In this document: one piece after another, positions 29,124-36,226 of the stretch
How the letters are laid out: each line of letters begins with the position of its first letter
Position numbering within the stretch: position 1 is the first letter of the stretch
DNA from: Aminobacter aminovorans
GTDB lineage: Bacteria > Pseudomonadota > Alphaproteobacteria > Rhizobiales > Rhizobiaceae
DNA: 64,000 nucleotides
Assembly (NCBI RefSeq): GCF_900445235.1
Contig: NZ_UFSM01000001.1
Coordinates: 2,619,501 to 2,683,500 of the forward strand
Reading direction: 5' to 3'
The notes under the pieces: generated by a model
Seen by the model: only the letters and a program-made list of their open reading frames with translations
Database searches by the model: none
What the model was told of the DNA's origin: nothing
Position numbers and translations under genes: made by a program

Positions 29124-30113
29124 TTATGCTGCCTCGGCCGGAATGGACGGCTCGTTGTCGATCTGCTTTTCGAGGAAGTCGGACGGCGAGGCCGTGAGCC
29201 CGGAGCCGTAATAGGTCGGCCACTCGCCGCGCTGCATGCACTCGGCGAAGATGTTCAGGGCGGCGCGGTTCTGCCGCTGGCCGAGCCAGACGTACTGATT
29301 GTCCAGCGGCTTGATGTTGTAGGCATAGGGGCGCTTCGGCTCGATGAAGAGCAGCACGTGGTCCGTGACCCGTACCTTCGTGATCTCTTCCAGGGCCGAG
29401 CTGATCAGCCCCATCTGCATGTGGTAGCCGTACTTCTTGATCGCCGTCAGGCAGCCGCGCTCGCTGGCGTCCGCCGTGGTCTTGAGGTCGGCGACGACGG
29501 TATCCGTCGGGATGCAATCGGGCCGCGCCTTTACCCAGACGCCAGTGCGGTCGCGGTAGATGATGCTGCGCTCGACACGACCGTCCAGATGGTCACGGAA
29601 CGTCCGGTCATTGGCGACGCGGTTGGCCATGCCTTCGATCTGTTCAACCGCATCGCGGCGCAGAACCATCTTGCCGGCCTTGACGGTCTCGTCTCGCCAC
29701 TCGCGGGCCGCCTTCGTCTTGAAGTCGGGGAACTCGTCAGGGAGGATCGCGAACTTCTCCCAGAAGCCGCTCTCGCCGAGCAGCAGGGTATGCACGGCAT
29801 GGCCAAGGCTGAAATGGTCCTTCGGCTCTTTGTCGGCACGGTCTGGGTTGAGATAGCTGTTGTCCCAGTACTTGAGCGGGCAACCATCGGGAGGCGCGAT
29901 CTCACGCAGGCCGCTCGACGAGATGGACGGGCCGTCGCAGCAATCGCTGTGGTAGACCTCGATCGGCAAGCCGGAGTAGATGCCGGACTTGGTGATCTTG
30001 CCGCCATCCCAACGGATGTCGCGGCGCAAGTTGCCCATCACGTTCAGCGCGGCCTGGCCGGCGGTGACAACACCGTCGATATCGGTTTCGATAGTCGGAG
30101 TACGGCTGTTCAT
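29124..30113 (-). CDS. RecE-like PD-(D/E)XK exonuclease
   Basis: 329 residues matching the putative exodeoxyribonuclease VIII domain: HSDCCDGPSISSSGLR near the start, LGHAVHTLLLGE, the active-site stretch KARPDCIPTDTVVADLKTT (D...DLK) and the YGYHMQMGLI helix. It would resect double-stranded DNA to feed strand annealing. ATG 30113 overlaps the stop of a 32-codon gene (CCATGAAC), so it is translationally coupled. Confidence 0.85.
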   Translation of the reverse strand: MNSRTPTIETDIDGVVTAGQAALNVMGNLRRDIRWDGGKITKSGIYSGLPIEVYHSDCCDGPSISSSGLREIAPPDGCPLKYWDNSYLNPDRADKEPKDHFSLGHAVHTLLLGESGFWEKFAILPDEFPDFKTKAAREWRDETVKAGKMVLRRDAVEQIEGMANRVANDRTFRDHLDGRVERSIIYRDRTGVWVKARPDCIPTDTVVADLKTTADASERGCLTAIKKYGYHMQMGLISSALEEITKVRVTDHVLLFIEPKRPYAYNIKPLDNQYVWLGQRQNRAALNIFAECMQRGEWPTYYGSGLTASPSDFLEKQIDNEPSIPAEAA

Positions 30114-30208
30114 GGCAAAACCTCTGCGACGTGACCCATGAGGATCGCGAAGGCCAAAGCGAGCCAGACGAGGTCCGATGGGTGAAGGTTGTTGATGAGC
30201 TTGGTCAC
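30110..30208 (-). CDS. 32-residue single-helix membrane peptide
   Basis: A GTG-started frame (MTKLINNLHPSDLVWLALAF...) whose start overlaps the stop of the upstream gene (GTGA) and whose stop overlaps the start of the RecE-like gene (ATGA). The second half is a hydrophobic helix (about residues 12-25). Exact coupling at both ends argues that it is translated. It is too short for usual gene callers; function unknown. Confidence 0.6.
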   Translation of the reverse strand: MTKLINNLHPSDLVWLALAFAILMGHVAEVLP

Positions 30209-30405
30209 GCCGCCGCCCTCTGATCGGCCTGCATGCGGTCAAGAACCGCTAGGGCGTTGTCGACGTGGGACTGGGCGAGGATCAGGCTGGATTGGGTGCA
30301 GGGCAGCCCATGAGCCGCGTCGTCCTTCCAAATACCGATCCAGGCGCCGAGGTCGTTCAGGTTCTCGCGGATGATGCGGGCGTCGGTGTTCGCTTGAGCG
30401 GCCAT
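30205..30405 (-). CDS. Small phage protein, 66 residues
   Basis: Starts at MAAQANTDARII, overlapping the stop of the 218-codon gene upstream. The product is a helical protein with a conserved-looking SSLILAQSHVDNALAVLDRMQADQ segment. It ends in the GTGA overlap with the next frame. An open extension to 30468 is ignored because it would overlap the neighbour by 60 bases. No family recognised. Confidence 0.65.
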   Translation of the reverse strand: MAAQANTDARIIRENLNDLGAWIGIWKDDAAHGLPCTQSSLILAQSHVDNALAVLDRMQADQRAAA

Positions 30406-31061
30406 CACGCTGCCTCTACGATCAGGCGAGCCGAGTTGAAGGCGGCAGGCGTAAGCTTGCGCTGCCACGCCGAGTTCCGCGGCGACCAGTTCCAGGCAGA
30501 GCCCATTAGGGCTTTGATGGTGTCAGGGTCAGGTTTGCCGCCGAACAGGATTTGCACGCGGTCGAGGTCGTAGTTCTTGACGATCTGAACTCCGTTGAGC
30601 TCGACTGTCTCGCAGCCTGCCGGCGCGTTTGGGTCGCGCACCGGCTCCGGTTCTCCGATCTTCTGGATGGCCTTGAGAGCCTGAGCGGCGAACTTCGTCG
30701 ACCATGCCCACATTTCATTGGTGCGGCGATCGTAGGTGTCCATGCGCTTGCGGTTGCGATCGACCGGGAAGCGAGCAGGGCCGACGATCATCGGCGACAT
30801 GCAACGCGAGTACGCGGCCCAGACGATGTTCTGCCACCGGACGTAGCCGAGGCGGTATTGCTCTGTGCGCTCCTCGGCGAACGTTACTTTCTCGGGGCTG
30901 TCAGCCTTCTGTGCCAGAAGTGCCCAGAGGGAATTCACGGCCTGCACATAGGAGGCGATGTCGCTGTCGGCCCGACGTTCCGGGCTGTGGCTCATGCCAG
31001 CGTACGCGCGGGCGCCAGCCTTGCGGTCCAGGTCTTCCGTCAGTGGTTCGCGGTAGGCCAT
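30405..31061 (-). CDS. Phage protein with C-terminal WSPRNxAWQ motif
   Basis: 218 residues. The N-terminal part contains MSHSPERRADSDIASYV. The C-terminal part, YDLRVQILF-like (NYDLDRVQILFGGKPD) followed by SAWNWSPRNSAWQRKLT, resembles a short module found at the ends of many phage and plasmid proteins of unknown function. Tightly packed, one-base overlaps on both sides. It is early in the operon, so it may act in DNA metabolism or host takeover (inference). Confidence 0.7.
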   Translation of the reverse strand: MAYREPLTEDLDRKAGARAYAGMSHSPERRADSDIASYVQAVNSLWALLAQKADSPEKVTFAEERTEQYRLGYVRWQNIVWAAYSRCMSPMIVGPARFPVDRNRKRMDTYDRRTNEMWAWSTKFAAQALKAIQKIGEPEPVRDPNAPAGCETVELNGVQIVKNYDLDRVQILFGGKPDPDTIKALMGSAWNWSPRNSAWQRKLTPAAFNSARLIVEAA

Positions 31062-31345
31062 TACGCCGCCTCCCTCTGGCCGAAGGTGCCGGCGAGGATC
31101 GCGCGCAGATCAGCGAGGAATGCCACGCGGCGGGCCTGATAGGCTTCGCTCGGATTGTTGGTGCGCTTGGCGACCCACTGGGCCATTGCCCATTCAGCGC
31201 CTTCAATGGTGGCGTTCAGGCCGTAGGCGAAATCGTTGATCGCGATTGTCTTGAAACCGTCGGCGTCAACGTCGCCGCGCTCACGCTTCATGCGGAGTGC
31301 ATCCTTGAGGAGCGTCGGCTTGGTCTTGGGGAGAAGGCTGTTCAT
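31061..31345 (-). CDS. First gene of the leftward early operon, 94 residues
   Basis: A basic, helical protein (MNSLLPKTKPTLLKDALRMKRERG) with a middle AINDFAYGLNATIEGAEWAMAQWV. No family recognised. Its start lies about 62 bases from the promoter that carries the phage operators, so it should be the first product made when repression is lifted. Confidence 0.65.
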   Translation of the reverse strand: MNSLLPKTKPTLLKDALRMKRERGDVDADGFKTIAINDFAYGLNATIEGAEWAMAQWVAKRTNNPSEAYQARRVAFLADLRAILAGTFGQREAA

Positions 31346-31407
31346 CTCGGTTCCCTCTGCCAGCAGATCGGCCCGGCGGGCTTCTTCGTGTTGGCTTGAT
31401 GAGAACG

Positions 31408-31436
31408 TGTGTAGCGCTTATCGCTACATCGGTCAA
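31408..31436 (-). promoter_or_regulatory. Leftward early promoter (PL-like)
   Basis: On the minus strand TTGACC (31436-31431), a 17-base spacer, then TACACA (31413-31408). Operator 1 (31410-31428) fills the spacer and overlaps the -10 element, so a bound repressor would block RNA polymerase. Confidence 0.65.
31410..31428. promoter_or_regulatory. Phage operator OL1 (TGTAGCG-N5-CGCTACA)
   Basis: A perfect 19-base inverted repeat, TGTAGCG CTTAT CGCTACA, inside the leftward early promoter. Matching sites are at 31443, 34834, 34859 and 34892. Confidence 0.75.
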
Positions 31437-31442
31437 CATGAT

Positions 31443-31461
31443 TGTAGCGAAAGGCGCTACA
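31443..31461. promoter_or_regulatory. Phage operator OL2 (TGTAGCG-N5-CGCTACA)
   Basis: A second perfect inverted repeat, TGTAGCG AAAGG CGCTACA, centred 33 bases (about three DNA turns) from OL1. This spacing puts both dimers on the same face of the helix, favouring cooperative binding. Confidence 0.75.
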
Positions 31462-31474
31462 TTTTTCTTGACTT

Positions 31475-31740
31475 GCAAGGTGCTGTGGAGCGAAAACGTC
31501 TCCACGAGCGGCGACCGGGTGCAACTCCCGTGCAGGTGAAGCCGCAGGCGCGGGAAGCGAAAGTCCTACCGTGCTGCCTGAAAGTGAGGACGGATTGCCG
31601 AGAGGCGTTCTGCCGAATGCGACCGACCGACCGACGGTTCAAGTCGCTGGCACGGTTTCCCCGGCCTTGTGGCGAAAGCCATGGGGTAGGGGGAAGCCTT
31701 GCCTGCTCCCTCCCTTCACTCGGGTTCAAAACCGAAAATT
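31475..31740 (+). ncRNA. Candidate structured RNA or leader upstream of the DUF5131 gene
   Basis: No credible reading frame; the stretch is GC-rich and full of hairpins. GTGGAG CG-AAAA-CG(T) CTCCAC pairs at 31485-31505. GCGGC (31508) pairs with GCCGC (31541) around an inner CGGG/CCCG hairpin. TGGC-GAAA-GCCA (31670-31681) is capped by a GNRA loop and flanked by CCCC/GGGG. An AGCGAAAGT motif adds another GNRA-type loop. A TTGACT at 31468 could be its -35, but the matching -10 is poor. It ends about 40 bases before the DUF5131 start. Family unknown to me. Confidence 0.45.
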
Positions 31741-31782
31741 CACGATCACAGATTAACCATTAATGAGAAGGAGAATCTTCCT

Positions 31783-32532
31783 ATGGCTGAGACTTCAATC
31801 GAATGGACTGATGCCACGTGGAATCCGGTCGCGGGCTGCACGATCCTGACCGCGGGATGCACCAACTGCTACGCCATGCGAATGGCGGCGCGCCTCGACG
31901 CGATGGGCGTAGAAAAATATGCTGGCCTGACACGCAAGACCGGCGGCCGGGCGAAGTGGACCGGCAAGATCTACCTTGATCGAAAAGCGCTATCGATCCC
32001 GGTGTCGTGGTCGAAGCCGCGCCAGGTCTTCGTCAACTCGATGTCCGACCTGTTCCATTCAGATGTGCCGGCAGAGTTCATCGCCGAAGTGTGGCAGGTG
32101 ATGGCAGATACGCCGCGCCACACCTATCAGATTCTCACAAAACGGCCCGACCGCATGGTCGATATCGTGCCTGGTCTTACGAAGCTTCCGAACGTCTGGC
32201 TTGGGACGAGCGTCGAGGATAGCCGCGTGCTCTACCGGATAGACGAACTGCGCAATGTCCCGGCCACCGTCCGCTTCATTTCGTTCGAGCCATTGATCGG
32301 CTCCGTCGCTGGCGCCAGCCTGAAAGACATCCACTGGGCGATCGTTGGTGGAGAGAGTGGCCCGAATGCGCGACACATGGAGCCGGCTTGGGTCGACGAG
32401 ATCGAGAGCATGTGTCGCCGAAACGGCACCGCGTTCTTTTTCAAGCAATGGGGCGGCCGGAACAAGAAGGCCACCGGTCGGCTACTCAACGGCCGGACGT
32501 ATGACGAGATGCCGGCGACAGCTTCGGTTTAA
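31783..32532 (+). CDS. DUF5131 (phage Gp37/Gp68) three-Cys-motif protein
   Basis: 249 residues. The N-terminal signature IEWTDATWNPVAGC...GCTNCY places three cysteines at residues 19, 26 and 29, the three-Cys motif resembling a radical-SAM or iron-sulfur site, followed by TIM-barrel-like segments (VFVNSMSDLFH, TKRPDRM, WLGTSVED, RFISFEPLIG). The family is found in phages and defence-rich regions with partner TcmP, which is present here on the opposite strand. Its chemistry is not established. The 3' end overlaps the TcmP 3' end by 47 bases. Confidence 0.85.
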   Translation: MAETSIEWTDATWNPVAGCTILTAGCTNCYAMRMAARLDAMGVEKYAGLTRKTGGRAKWTGKIYLDRKALSIPVSWSKPRQVFVNSMSDLFHSDVPAEFIAEVWQVMADTPRHTYQILTKRPDRMVDIVPGLTKLPNVWLGTSVEDSRVLYRIDELRNVPATVRFISFEPLIGSVAGASLKDIHWAIVGGESGPNARHMEPAWVDEIESMCRRNGTAFFFKQWGGRNKKATGRLLNGRTYDEMPATASV

Positions 32533-33397
32533 GTATGTGATTGCCGATCTTGGTAGCCAAGCCGATGGCTTTGGGTTCCGGGTTTGAGATCGCTAGAAAC
32601 AGCGAAAACGATGGTACGTTCTTGTCGCTTCGCAAGCGCAGTGGCGGCAAGACTTTGGGGAACAGGGATTTCAATCGTCCCTCAACAAATGTTTCCATAG
32701 CTGCCACGTCAGCTATGCGCTGGTGCGTCTCGTCGACGGGGCCGAGCAGATCGGTCTTTGTCTCACGGGCGTACCAGGCATCCTCCCATTCAGGAGTGCC
32801 GAGCATCCGGGTAATTGCAGCCTTCTTCTTTGGCGTCAGGTTTGCTGGATCGTGAGACGCCTGACGGAAAAGGCCTGCGAGTGATACGAGGTACCAGACG
32901 TCGATCGCTTCAGTGTCCCTGATGAGTTGCAAAGTCGACCAGTCGACCGCCATTCCGTAGGGGTCGAGGAACATTACAGCCCGTTTGCCTGCCCACCGTC
33001 GTTCGGCCAATTCCGCACGGATTGCATCGTTCGCATCGCCCTTCACGACGTCAATCCTGCGATTGGGATAGCTCGATGCCAGGGCCTCCAAGGCTTTGCA
33101 GTGCGCCTTTTTCTTGTCCATAAAGACCACCCGATCGAAGGGCGGTTTGACGTCGAGGGCAATGCGGGCGGAACCTCGGAGACGCTCCATCCTCTCCTCG
33201 ATGGCTGGCATGAAAAGGGTCTCTGGCTGAGCCTTATGCTTGACCGTCCGGACGCCAGTGCCGGCGAACGCATCGATGTACCAAAGCTCCGAGAAGTACG
33301 GGCGCAATGCCGTTGAAAAGGCGGTTAGGTAGTCCTCTATGAGCTTCAGCTTCAGGTCAGTCGATACTCCACCAAACTCATGATCGTCCATCCCCAC
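32486..33397 (-). CDS. tcmP: Three-Cys-motif partner protein TcmP
   Basis: 303 residues. A methyltransferase-like Rossmann start (LWYIDAFAGTGV, about residues 37-49), DKKKAHCKALE, a KGDAND loop and the motif FLDPYGMAVDW match the TcmP family, named for co-occurrence with three-Cys-motif (DUF5131) proteins. It may use a nucleotide or SAM-like ligand (inference). It is transcribed leftward, convergent with and overlapping its partner by 47 bases, probably together with the 104-codon gene upstream. Confidence 0.85.
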   Translation of the reverse strand: MGMDDHEFGGVSTDLKLKLIEDYLTAFSTALRPYFSELWYIDAFAGTGVRTVKHKAQPETLFMPAIEERMERLRGSARIALDVKPPFDRVVFMDKKKAHCKALEALASSYPNRRIDVVKGDANDAIRAELAERRWAGKRAVMFLDPYGMAVDWSTLQLIRDTEAIDVWYLVSLAGLFRQASHDPANLTPKKKAAITRMLGTPEWEDAWYARETKTDLLGPVDETHQRIADVAAMETFVEGRLKSLFPKVLPPLRLRSDKNVPSFSLFLAISNPEPKAIGLATKIGNHILKPKLSPASRHTSGR

Positions 33398-33409
33398 GCC
33401 CCCCCAGAG

Positions 33410-33724
33410 CTATTCCAGAATCTTCCGTTGTTCTTCGAGCAGTACCCTGCAGGCCTTGATGACCTCGACAGCTTCCATGAGCATTGTTGACACGCGATCG
33501 GCTGGAAACAGATCAATCGCGCTGGCCATCGAGTTGAGTTCGAAAACGATATCGCCTTGGCCTGCATCGTTCGCAGGCGTCTCGGAATAGTTGATCAGTT
33601 CACGGTAGTGGCTGATCGTGGACGCGGCGCGCTGGAGCAGCCGTGCCTTTTCTTGTTCGGTCAATCTGTCAGTCTCATTCGCGGCGCGGATTAATTCGGA
33701 GATGAAGGCGCCGGCCATATTCAA
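33410..33724 (-). CDS. Small phage protein upstream of tcmP
   Basis: 104 residues, largely helical (MNMAGAFISELIRAANETDRLTEQEKARLL...). No family recognised. It lies 12 bases from tcmP on the same strand, so the two probably form one unit driven from the 33725-33898 region. The product may belong with the TcmP/DUF5131 pair. Confidence 0.6.
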   Translation of the reverse strand: MNMAGAFISELIRAANETDRLTEQEKARLLQRAASTISHYRELINYSETPANDAGQGDIVFELNSMASAIDLFPADRVSTMLMEAVEVIKACRVLLEEQRKILE

Positions 33725-33811
33725 TCTCGGCTCATTCGGTTGGATCCCGACAGCCTCCCCACGGCTGCTTTGGTCCCGCCATCTTCAACGTTAGGGATAA
33801 TAGCGCAAGAG

Positions 33812-33866
33812 AGGAATTTGTTCCTCTTTCGTTCTTGACTCTGTCAATAGGACAGCGTTCCTATTG
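33812..33866. promoter_or_regulatory. Divergent regulatory region with AGGA-N6-TCCT sites
   Basis: Two inverted repeats share AGGA-N6-TCCT: AGGAATTTGTTCCT at 33812-33825 and AGGACAGCGTTCCT at 33849-33862, the latter extended to CAATAGGA...TCCTATTG (33845-33866). A TTGACT (-35) at 33835 lies between them and faces the rightward 82-codon gene. They differ from the TGTAGCG operators and suggest a second regulator. Confidence 0.5.
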
Positions 33867-33898
33867 GGCATTCAACAAGAACGCCATGGGAGGCGAGT

Positions 33899-34147
33899 AT
33901 GAGTGCAATGTACGTAGTCCAGAGCTATCAGCCCGGTAAGCGCGGCGCGATCGTAGCAGACACTCCGGTCGTCGCGCGAGATGTGGTTCACGCGAAGCAG
34001 CTCGCGGAGCGGCTCGCCGGCAGAAAGCCCCTGGTCGTGGCCTTCGTCCGGGAGGGCGACGCCATTACGGGTGATTTCGAGGAGCCGAAGTTGATCGCCG
34101 CATATGGCGAGCTGCCCGAAGAGATGAACGAAATGCAGCGTGTCTAA
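33899..34147 (+). CDS. Small phage protein, 82 residues
   Basis: MSAMYVVQSYQPGKRGAIVAD then a helix-rich middle (HAKQLAERLAGRKPLVVAFVREGD) and acidic tail. The pattern of alternating strands and a helix resembles many small phage proteins, but no family is recognised. Ribosome site GGGAGG lies upstream of ATG 33899. It is the first gene downstream of the AGGA-N6-TCCT region. Confidence 0.6.
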   Translation: MSAMYVVQSYQPGKRGAIVADTPVVARDVVHAKQLAERLAGRKPLVVAFVREGDAITGDFEEPKLIAAYGELPEEMNEMQRV

Positions 34148-34167
34148 CGGAGCGGGCGGGGGCGAGA

Positions 34168-34392
34168 ATGGCGATAAGTCACCAGGTCAAGCAGCGCTTT
34201 GCCTCGCGGAATGAGGAAATTGTTGCCGGCCTGATCGAGGCGGCCGGTGCGGTTCCACCGCTGGATCCGGTCATCGTTATCAAGCGGAAAGCAGCCGAGA
34301 TTTCTACTTTGATGGCTCTACTACATGGCGGGGAATGGTGGATTCATGTTGATCATGAGGTTGGTCTGGTGACAGTGGCACGCCATTCTTAG
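34168..34392 (+). CDS. Small phage protein overlapping the repressor 3' end
   Basis: 74 residues from ATG 34168 with a GCGGGGGCG purine tract upstream. The sequence has a helical middle and a WWIHVDHEVGLVTVARH tail that looks like paired strands. Its last 89 bases are antisense to the repressor coding region, an unusually large convergent overlap, so either this C-terminus or the repressor tail may be non-functional. Confidence 0.5.
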   Translation: MAISHQVKQRFASRNEEIVAGLIEAAGAVPPLDPVIVIKRKAAEISTLMALLHGGEWWIHVDHEVGLVTVARHS

Positions 34393-34825
34393 CCCTGGCG
34401 GCCTTGATCATTGACATGAGACCTTTGACATCCAGGTCAGTCAAACCCACGATGCGTCGCAGGGCCCCCTCAATCGCTCTTTGACCGTCGATCGGCTCGT
34501 CTACGTCTGAGGCCTTGAGGGGGGCTTGCCGCTTCACTCGCTCGGCGGGCTCGCTAATCTGTCGATCCGGCCGGAGTGCGCCAAAGGAACCCAGAATCTC
34601 ATCGGGAAGCGGGTATCCAGTAATCTCAGCTAGCGCCACAACTTCCTCGAGGCTCGTGCGACGAGGCTTTGTCCCCGCAGACCCGGGAGCTTTTGACATC
34701 TTTCCTATGATGCTTCTGTCTTGAGTTTCTCGACCAAGCTTCTCGTAAAGACGCCGGGACAAATCCGAGCCGGACATCCCGGACGCGTGATGTGCTTGGC
34801 GAACCCATTCGTGCAATTTCAACAT
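34304..34825 (-). CDS. Phage repressor (CI-like), no protease domain
   Basis: 173 residues from MLKLHEWVRQAHH. The N-terminal half (MSGSDLSRRLYEKL...DRSIIGKM...TSLEEVVALAEITGYPLP) looks like an XRE-type helix-turn-helix domain. The rest is a linker and short helix; there is no S24/LexA-type peptidase, so induction may not follow simple RecA-stimulated cleavage (inference). Its start lies beside three operators and it reads away from the Cro-like gene, the usual lysogeny switch layout. Confidence 0.75.
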   Translation of the reverse strand: MLKLHEWVRQAHHASGMSGSDLSRRLYEKLGRETQDRSIIGKMSKAPGSAGTKPRRTSLEEVVALAEITGYPLPDEILGSFGALRPDRQISEPAERVKRQAPLKASDVDEPIDGQRAIEGALRRIVGLTDLDVKGLMSMIKAARAKNGVPLSPDQPHDQHESTIPRHVVEPSK

Positions 34826-34833
34826 CTTATCGG

Positions 34834-34852
34834 TGTAGCGAAAAGCGCGACG
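34834..34852. promoter_or_regulatory. Phage operator OR-a
   Basis: TGTAGCG AAAAG CGCGACG, two mismatches from the symmetric TGTAGCG-N5-CGCTACA consensus; nearest to the repressor start, so a likely site for autoregulation. Confidence 0.65.
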
Positions 34853-34858
34853 ATCTTG

Positions 34859-34877
34859 TGAAGCGATAATCGCAACA
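34859..34877. promoter_or_regulatory. Phage operator OR-b
   Basis: TGAAGCG ATAAT CGCAACA, a weaker match (two changes), centred 25 bases from OR-a and 33 from OR-c. Confidence 0.55.
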
Positions 34878-34891
34878 ATTGGGTTGCGAAA

Positions 34892-34910
34892 TGTAGCGAA
34901 AAGCGCTACG
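34892..34910. promoter_or_regulatory. Phage operator OR-c
   Basis: TGTAGCG AAAAG CGCTACG, one mismatch from consensus and only nine bases before the Cro-like ATG. It should control rightward early transcription. Confidence 0.7.
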
Positions 34911-34919
34911 AATGCTTCC

Positions 34920-35150
34920 ATGGAACCCGCAAAGAGCATTGTCGATCGCCTCGGTGGCCCAAACGCTGTGTCGGCCATTGTTGGCGTTCATAGGACCCGT
35001 GTTTATGGGTGGATGCGCAGTCGCGAGGACGGAGGCACCGGTGGTGTTATCCCTCTGAAGCACGCTCATGCGCTCCTCGCCGCTGCTGCTGACAAGGGCA
35101 TCCCCCTGACCGCGGCTGAATTCTTCCCTGCCTCTGAGACAGTAGCATGA
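34920..35150 (+). CDS. Cro/YdaS-like regulator
   Basis: 76 residues: MEPAKSIVDRLGGPNAVSAIVGVHRTRVYGWMRS is a helix-turn-helix of the YdaS/Cro type, with the pattern LGG..AVS..VGV....V..W. It reads divergently from the repressor across three operators, as expected for a Cro gene. ATG 34920 is preferred to upstream in-frame codons that would lie inside the operators. The stop overlaps the next gene (ATGA). Confidence 0.8.
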   Translation: MEPAKSIVDRLGGPNAVSAIVGVHRTRVYGWMRSREDGGTGGVIPLKHAHALLAAAADKGIPLTAAEFFPASETVA

Positions 35151-36226
35151 GCCTGGTGCACCAGATCATGCCGGCTGGTGAGCAGCCTATTTCGTCGCTC
35201 ATCCGCTATGACGCCGCTTGCCGGGCTCTCGCCGAGGCGAAGTCCGTCGACGACGTAAAGGACATCCGCGACCACGCCGAGGCTATGCGTGCCTACGCAA
35301 GGCAGGCGAAAAACCAGCAACTCGAGGTCGATGCCGCCGAGATAAGGATCAGAGCCGAGCGCCGCCTCGGTCAGCTGATCGAAGCGCAGAAAGACACAGT
35401 CGGTCTGAATACGGGCGCTCTTCGCCGTGGGTTGCAAGAAAACCCACGGGACGATCGGCCAACCCTCGCAGAAGCTGGCATCGACAAGAACCTCGCCAAT
35501 CGTGCCCGCAAGATGGCCGCTATCCCCGAGGCCGAGTTCACCGAGATCGTCTCCGAATGGCGCGGACGCGTCGAGCGGGAGAACGAGCGGGTTTCCGTCA
35601 ATCTGGTGAAGTCGGGCGAGCGACATGTGGCGAAGCAACGGCCGGCCGGCATCCGCGTCGACGACGAAGAGCAGCAATACAACGATCTGCAGAATGCCTG
35701 GAATTGCGCTGCCCATGCGGCTCGCGTCCATTTCCTGGCCGTAAACGAACTTCAATTCCAAGCGAAAGCCTCCGAGGACAACGGTGCGACAGGCAAAGCC
35801 ACGATGAGGCCAGCCGACTGCATGACGGGAGAGGTGAGTAGGGTCGATGCTGGCCGAACAGCATCTGCAACGTCTGAGACCATGGACGTGACGGGCGGAG
35901 AGAGTGCCGCAACCAATTCCCAATTGGACGGCGGCGCATTCGTTGCAGTGAAGGGCAAGGCCCGACTGGCGAACGCCGATAGCGTTGAACCGTCGCTGTC
36001 CAATGCCCATTCGGTGCCTTCCTCCTCCCAGGCAACCGAACAGACCGGAGCGGTGCCCGTCATCCCCGCCGCTCCGGTCGCACCCTACAAGGCGTTGAGC
36101 AAAGCCGATCAGATCCGGCAGCTCCGTCCTCATTGCCAGCACCCTGGAACTGATCTCTGCGGGGGCTCCGGCCGCAACCACTGCCACGCTTGCAAGAAGC
36201 TGATGGCGGAAGGCGAGGCAGCATGA
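35147..36226 (+). CDS. Phage early protein with coiled helical N-terminus
   Basis: 359 residues. The N-terminal 150 residues (RALAEAKSVDDVKDIRDHAEAMRAYARQAKNQQLE, AERRLGQLIEAQK, DDRPTLAEAGIDKNLANRARKMA) match a protein type frequent in rhizobial phages and integrative elements, sometimes beside ParB or methylase genes. The middle is low-complexity. The end carries HPGTDLCGGSGRNHCHACKKLM, a likely zinc site. It is the second rightward early gene, so a replication or regulatory role is plausible but unproven. Confidence 0.7.
   Translation: MSLVHQIMPAGEQPISSLIRYDAACRALAEAKSVDDVKDIRDHAEAMRAYARQAKNQQLEVDAAEIRIRAERRLGQLIEAQKDTVGLNTGALRRGLQENPRDDRPTLAEAGIDKNLANRARKMAAIPEAEFTEIVSEWRGRVERENERVSVNLVKSGERHVAKQRPAGIRVDDEEQQYNDLQNAWNCAAHAARVHFLAVNELQFQAKASEDNGATGKATMRPADCMTGEVSRVDAGRTASATSETMDVTGGESAATNSQLDGGAFVAVKGKARLANADSVEPSLSNAHSVPSSSQATEQTGAVPVIPAAPVAPYKALSKADQIRQLRPHCQHPGTDLCGGSGRNHCHACKKLMAEGEAA

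Larger units (their letters stand above)
31346..31782. other. Early control region between divergent operons
   Basis: Contains no protein gene. From left to right it holds the leader of the leftward operon (31346-31407), the promoter with OL1 and OL2 (31408-31461), the candidate structured RNA (31475-31740), and an AT-rich stretch with ribosome site GAAGGAG before the DUF5131 ATG at 31783. Confidence 0.7.

Noticed and set aside
31475..31740. Complete group II intron
   Set aside because: No reverse transcriptase, and I could not find a domain V pattern (AGC...GAAA...GUUC) in this stretch.
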